Shown one piece after another: positions 60,125 to 64,000 of a stretch of 64,000 nt of DNA. Each line of letters begins with the position of its first letter. The stretch's first letter is position 1. Source of the stretch: Thalassospiraceae bacterium LMO-JJ14 (GTDB lineage: Bacteria; Pseudomonadota; Alphaproteobacteria; Rhodospirillales; Casp-alpha2); NCBI GenBank assembly GCA_021555105.2, contig CP134604.1, forward strand, positions 2,418,001 to 2,482,000. Reading direction: 5' to 3'. A model generated the notes under the pieces. It was not told where the DNA came from and made no database searches. It was given only the letters and a program-made list of their open reading frames with translations. A program made the translations under genes and the position numbers.

Positions 60125-62017
60125 TTAATCCACAATGCGCCACGAGCCGCGCCACTCCTGCGGCGGCAGCCAGGTATCGCCCGACAGCCGTTTGGTGAGT
60201 GAATTCGCGGTTTCCTCGGTCACATCCTCGGGCACACGTTCGCGCAGGTGCGACACCGCTTTCTGCCAGAACGAATTAATGTCCTCGATACGTTTGATCA
60301 GGGTTTCCGTCGCCGCATCCGGGTCTTCGTCCGCATCGTTCAGTACCTTCCGGCCCACCAGCAGCGCTTCGCGTGCCTTGCTCCAATCCCCATCCAGATA
60401 AGCCTTAACCCCCTTGTCGAAGGCCATCAGGAAGGCCACCGGCATGGGCTGGATGTCGACCGTGTACAGGTTAAGCGGTTCCTTATGGCCAGGCATCAGA
60501 ATACGGTCGATGCGGCGGCACAGAACTCTGCGATCGGCGCTCAGGCAATCGTAAAAAGCATCACTGACAAGAATTTGCGTGCCGTACATCGCATTCAGCG
60601 ATTCCAGCCGGGACGCCAGATTGACGTTGTCCCCGATCAGCGTGGAATCAGCACGATCGTCGTCGCCGACCGGCCCGGCCACGACCAACCCCCAGTGCAG
60701 GCCGAAACGGGTGTCGAATCGCTTCCTGTTTTCCCAGCCGTCCTTGCCTTCGAAAAACTCTTCCCATACGCCGCCGGCGACTTCCAGCGCCTCGGAAAGC
60801 TTGCGCATCTCGACAGCGGCATCGAAAGCGGCGTTAGCGCTGGTGCGCGGATTCTCGTTGTTGTGAAAGTAGGCGAAGATGCCCTCGCCGAGAAACTTGT
60901 CGATATCGCCGCCGTGCCGGCTGACACCCCGGTTCATCTCGCCCAGATAAGTCTTGAGCACCGGCAGGATGTCTTTTTCCAGTTCATGCGTCATGGCCTG
61001 GAACCCGGCCACATCGGTGAACATCAATGCCACCGGCGAACGGGTAGGGATCACGCGCTCGCCCTTGGCTTCGAGAAACGCGCGACGGCTGATGAAGCGG
61101 CGCAGGTTGGAAATGATCATGCTGATGGCTTCGATCAGTGTATCGATTTCGTTCAGCTTGCGGCCTTCGCTTTCTGCTTCCTCGGCGCGGCGCTGGATGA
61201 CCGCATCGGCGTCCTCGAGCCCCGGAATTTCGCGCATCTTGGCGAGTATGACCTGATTGGCCTCGTGCAGGCGGTCCATGAATATCTTGCCGACGCGCTC
61301 GACGTTGCGTTCCGCTTTCCACCGAACCGCATAGACCATCGCCGCATAAATGATGACTTCCAGCACCGGGTCGGTGATATGAACGTAACTGCCGATCGAA
61401 AAATCGCCGAGCATACTGATCAAAAGCAGGATACCGACCGCATACCATGCATCGTCACGGCCCATCGAGGTCAGCATTTCCGCACCCAGCACGGTTTCGC
61501 GGGTGCCGACTTTCTGCACCAGACCGACCTTGGCGACGGCGCGCACGGTCCTGAGAATCCGCAGCACCCGTGGGTTGGCGATGCCGGTATTGCCGGCCAG
61601 GAACGATGCGCCGGTGGCGCCGACGGCAAGGATGTTGATCCACGCTGCGGGGGTCTTGAAATATTTCATGCCGTAAGCCAGCGCGCCGACGCAAATATCG
61701 AACATGAAGAAAATGCCCATCAGGGCTTCGACCCAGCGCGCCGCCTCGACCGACCATATCAGTTCCGTCGTGCCGCTGAGCATTTCAAGGAATGCCGCGA
61801 TGGGGGCGAAAAATACTGCCAGATAGGTGGCGGCGAGGTTCAGCCGCTCATACCCTTCGTTTTCGGCAAGCCGCAGCCAAAGGCCTTTGTCGGGTTCGGA
61901 CTGCTCTGCGGCGGCGGCAATTTCATGGCTGAGCGGAATGCGGCCGAACAGCGCATCGTAGCGATCCTGATTCAATATCGATGACGGATCGTCGTCGTTG
62001 ATGTTCTGTTCCGCCAT
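60125..62017 (-). CDS. class III adenylate/guanylate cyclase with voltage-sensor-like membrane domain
   Basis: 630 residues. The membrane domain (about 58-235) has four to six helices. Its fourth carries R150, R153, R156, R159 and K163 (PRVLRILRTVRAVAK), the every-third-residue pattern of an ion-channel S4 voltage sensor. A coiled coil follows (about 235-310). The cyclase domain (about 325-500) shows the metal Asp D335 in FTDVAGF, K374 and a Glu (E378) where the second metal Asp is usual (KFLGEGIF), T459, and the transition-state N466 and R470 in GDNVNLASRLE. K374/T459 suit ATP over GTP. A helical tail of about 130 residues ends it. The product cAMP or cGMP is not proven. Confidence 0.85.
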   Translation of the reverse strand: MAEQNINDDDPSSILNQDRYDALFGRIPLSHEIAAAAEQSEPDKGLWLRLAENEGYERLNLAATYLAVFFAPIAAFLEMLSGTTELIWSVEAARWVEALMGIFFMFDICVGALAYGMKYFKTPAAWINILAVGATGASFLAGNTGIANPRVLRILRTVRAVAKVGLVQKVGTRETVLGAEMLTSMGRDDAWYAVGILLLISMLGDFSIGSYVHITDPVLEVIIYAAMVYAVRWKAERNVERVGKIFMDRLHEANQVILAKMREIPGLEDADAVIQRRAEEAESEGRKLNEIDTLIEAISMIISNLRRFISRRAFLEAKGERVIPTRSPVALMFTDVAGFQAMTHELEKDILPVLKTYLGEMNRGVSRHGGDIDKFLGEGIFAYFHNNENPRTSANAAFDAAVEMRKLSEALEVAGGVWEEFFEGKDGWENRKRFDTRFGLHWGLVVAGPVGDDDRADSTLIGDNVNLASRLESLNAMYGTQILVSDAFYDCLSADRRVLCRRIDRILMPGHKEPLNLYTVDIQPMPVAFLMAFDKGVKAYLDGDWSKAREALLVGRKVLNDADEDPDAATETLIKRIEDINSFWQKAVSHLRERVPEDVTEETANSLTKRLSGDTWLPPQEWRGSWRIVD

Positions 62018-62181
62018 CTTCCCCTCAACTCAATCCCACCGGTATCCACGATGCCCGGTTTTACCGTCTTTATACCCTCGAAATGCCCTGAAATCCTAGT
62101 CGCACGGCCGTCGCCTGTCACGGTATCAAAATCGTTTCCGTGAAGCTTGTATCTTTATCCGAAAGAGGCACATTATCGATC

Positions 62182-62775
62182 ATGGCAAGACGCAAACAAC
62201 TTCATCCGTCCCTGGTCATGCGCGACGATGTCGCCGAGGACATTCGCTTGTGCGAATGGCCCGATTGCCAGATGAAGGCGGATCATAAAGCACCACGCTC
62301 GCGCGAGCAGTTGCGCGAATACCGTTGGTTCTGTCTTGACCACGTCCGCGAATTCAACCGCCGCTGGAACTACTTCGAAGGCATGACCGATGATGAGGTC
62401 GAAGCCGATCTCAGGCGCGATACCGTCTGGCAGCGCCCGAGCTGGCCGCTTGGCGACCGCGAGGAAACCGCTCGGGGACCAAAGGCGGGCATGGGACCAT
62501 TCGGCATCGACCCCGATTACTTCGTCGACGATTTCGGCCTGTTCAAAGAGAAAACCGCGGAAACGGGAGGCCCGCAGGCCGATGCCCCGACCCGCGTCGC
62601 ACTTGCCGTTTTCGGTATGCAGTTGCCGGTTAGCGGGGACGAGTTGAAAAGCCGCTACAAGGAGCTGGTCAAGAAACACCACCCCGACACCAACGGCGGC
62701 ACAAAAGCGGCAGAAGAGAAATTCAAGGAAATCCGCGAAGCCTATGAAACGCTCCGGCATTTTCTGGTGATATAG
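62182..62775 (+). CDS. J-domain protein (DnaJ-like co-chaperone)
   Basis: 197 residues from the ATG at 62182 (MARRKQLHPSLV); an ATG at 62140 has no ribosome site. A short N-terminal region has C24, C29, C51 and H54, a possible metal site. The C-terminal J domain (about 138-197) has YKELVKKHHPDTNGG with HPD at 167-169. It stimulates a DnaK-type ATPase. This J protein directly upstream of cobS is a common alphaproteobacterial arrangement, though a role in cobaltochelatase assembly is only inferred. Confidence 0.88.
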   Translation: MARRKQLHPSLVMRDDVAEDIRLCEWPDCQMKADHKAPRSREQLREYRWFCLDHVREFNRRWNYFEGMTDDEVEADLRRDTVWQRPSWPLGDREETARGPKAGMGPFGIDPDYFVDDFGLFKEKTAETGGPQADAPTRVALAVFGMQLPVSGDELKSRYKELVKKHHPDTNGGTKAAEEKFKEIREAYETLRHFLVI

Positions 62776-62844
62776 ATGCCAGGGCCGGGATGACGGCGGG
62801 AGAGCTGTTTCGGCAATTGTTCCGGTATCAATTTTTACGCCATT

Positions 62845-62866
62845 TTGTGCCAAAAACGGCACAAAT
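62845..62866. repeat. 22 bp inverted repeat upstream of cobS promoter
   Basis: Arms TTTGTGCC and GGCACAAA, loop AAAAAC; an 8 bp perfect stem. It ends three bases before the -35 of the candidate cobS promoter, an operator-like position. No T-tract. Confidence 0.5.
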
Positions 62867-62869
62867 CCT

Positions 62870-62898
62870 TGACGCACCGGGGGATTGCCCCTAACACC
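62870..62898 (+). promoter_or_regulatory. candidate cobS promoter
   Basis: -35 TTGACG (62870-62875), 17-base spacer, -10 TAACAC (62893-62898). About 88 bases before the cobS start; the -10 is weak. Confidence 0.4.
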
Positions 62899-62985
62899 AA
62901 GCGAACAGAATCCCTATATGGATGACGTCGAGACAATAACGCCGGTCTGCGAAAGTCGGCCGGACAGATCAACGGGAATGCGCGT

Positions 62986-63981
62986 ATGACCACTAGTCAC
63001 CAATCTCAGCCGCTTCTGATGCAAGAACCGGATATCAAACTTTCGGTCCGTCAGGTGTTCGGCATCGACAGCGATATGGAAGTGCCGGCTTTTTCCGAAG
63101 CCGACAGCCACGTTCCCGACATCGACGATGCCTACCGTTTTGACCGCGATACGACGATGGCGATTCTCGCAGGCTTTGCCTACAACCGCCGCGTCATGAT
63201 CCAGGGCTACCACGGCACCGGGAAATCGACGCACATCGAACAGGTCGCCGCGCGCCTTAACTGGCCGTGTATCCGTATCAACCTGGACAGTCACATTTCG
63301 CGTATCGACCTTGTCGGTAAGGACGCCATCGTCCTGAAAGACGGCAAGCAGGTCACCGAGTTCCGCGAAGGCATCCTGCCGTGGGCGCTGCAGAATCCGA
63401 CCGCCGTCGTGTTCGATGAATACGATGCAGGTCGTCCGGACGTGATGTTCGTGATCCAGCGCGTGCTAGAAGTCGAAGGCAAGCTGACGTTGCTCGATCA
63501 GAACCGCGTCATGCGCCCGCACAAGTATTTCCGCCTGTTCTCGACCACCAATACCATCGGTCTCGGCGATACCACCGGCCTCTATCACGGCACCCAGCAG
63601 ATCAACCAGGGTCAGATGGACCGCTGGAACATCGTCGCCACGCTGAACTACCTGCCGCACGATTCCGAAGTCGATATCGCGCTCGCCAAGTGTGATTCCT
63701 ACAATACCAAGGAAGGCCAGGATCAGATTTCAGCCATGGTCGAACTGGCAGATATGACCCGCGCCGGCTTTATGAACGGTGACATTTCCACCGTCATGTC
63801 GCCCAGGACCGTGATTACCTGGGCGCAGAACGCCGAAATCTTCAAGGATCTCGGTTATGCCTTCCGCGTCACCTTCCTGAACAAGTGCGACGAGTTGGAA
63901 CGTCCGGTGGTCGCTGAATATTACCAGCGTGCAATGGGCGTGGAATTGCCGGAATCGGCTGCTAACGCGGTCCTGCAATAA
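62986..63981 (+). CDS. cobS: cobaltochelatase subunit CobS
   Basis: 331-residue AAA+ ATPase of the aerobic cobaltochelatase CobNST, which inserts cobalt into hydrogenobyrinate a,c-diamide. Walker [10 protein letters not shown] is at 74-82, Walker B VVFDEYD at 141-147. [16 protein letters not shown]-like [19 protein letters not shown] and [20 protein letters not shown] are CobS hallmarks. The gene is complete; cobT, its usual next neighbour, would lie beyond the window end. Confidence 0.96.
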   Translation: MTTSHQSQPLLMQEPDIKLSVRQVFGIDSDMEVPAFSEADSHVPDIDDAYRFDRDTTMAILAGFAYNRRVMIQGYHGTGKSTHIEQVAARLNWPCIRINLDSHISRIDLVGKDAIVLKDGKQVTEFREGILPWALQNPTAVVFDEYDAGRPDVMFVIQRVLEVEGKLTLLDQNRVMRPHKYFRLFSTTNTIGLGDTTGLYHGTQQINQGQMDRWNIVATLNYLPHDSEVDIALAKCDSYNTKEGQDQISAMVELADMTRAGFMNGDISTVMSPRTVITWAQNAEIFKDLGYAFRVTFLNKCDELERPVVAEYYQRAMGVELPESAANAVLQ

Positions 63982-64000
63982 GGTATAGACCTTGGGTAAC

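Noticed and set aside
60248-61984. Forward open frame of 578 codons opposite the cyclase gene
   Set aside because: Antisense shadow; no ribosome site or family motif, while the reverse strand encodes a complete cyclase.

Overview
The window reads as chromosome of a free-living alphaproteobacterium, most likely a Rhodospirillales-type lineage. This rests on gene content and order, not on a database match. Supporting signs are LpxI-type lipid A synthesis, RNase J, CobS of aerobic B12 synthesis, a LexA gene with GTTC-N7-GTTC boxes, moderately GC-rich DNA, and short palindromes of the GTCATTCCCG...CGGGAATGAC kind common in alphaproteobacterial intergenic DNA. About 60 genes are packed tightly, many with 1-8 base overlaps. 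No rRNA, tRNA, CRISPR array or transposase gene was seen.

Layout. (1) 1-7.6 kb: end of the Complex I operon (nuoM, nuoN), then birA, coaX, rnj, an inserted zinc-ribbon membrane gene, mce, a DUF1467 gene and a gamma-glutamylcyclotransferase-like gene, closed by a strong terminator. (2) 7.7-11.2 kb: a purine permease facing a metallopeptidase plus Asp/Glu-racemase pair. (3) 11.3-18.9 kb: lolC-lolD, a lone lipoprotein gene, dnaE, an acetyltransferase and a small membrane protein. (4) 18.9-33.4 kb: one long forward run, rpsB-tsf-pyrH-frr-uppS-cdsA-dxr-rseP-bamA-skp-lpxD-fabZ-lpxA-lpxI-lpxB, joining translation, isoprenoid and phospholipid synthesis, outer-membrane assembly and lipid A. (5) 33.4-49 kb: gltA and gltX in reverse, comEC forward, then lexA-moeA-moaC-trpC-trpD-trpG in reverse, a response regulator, a polysaccharide deacetylase, and trpE-ppiD in reverse. 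(6) 49.1-59.5 kb: tpiA, then a 5.2 kb accessory insert, then secG-pyrG-kdsA-eno. (7) 59.6-64 kb: rpmB, a membrane class III nucleotide cyclase with an S4-like voltage-sensor helix, a J-domain protein and cobS.

The backbone is conserved housekeeping DNA. The unusual material sits where normally adjacent genes have been pushed apart: between rnj and mce, between the DUF1467 gene and lolC (where proS is usual), between lolD and dnaE, and above all between tpiA and secG. The tpiA-secG insert holds a secreted unknown protein, an 85 bp direct repeat, a decayed reverse-strand relic, a Sel1-repeat membrane protein, and an 850-residue unknown protein whose reading frame contains an in-frame palindromic repeat. 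The relic shares that same repeat junction.

Most worth following up are the voltage-sensor-like cyclase, the in-frame repeat insertion and its decayed sibling, the hairpin-rich leader of the 850-residue gene, and the M24 peptidase/racemase pair. All functions below are inferred from reading the sequence; nothing was searched or computed.
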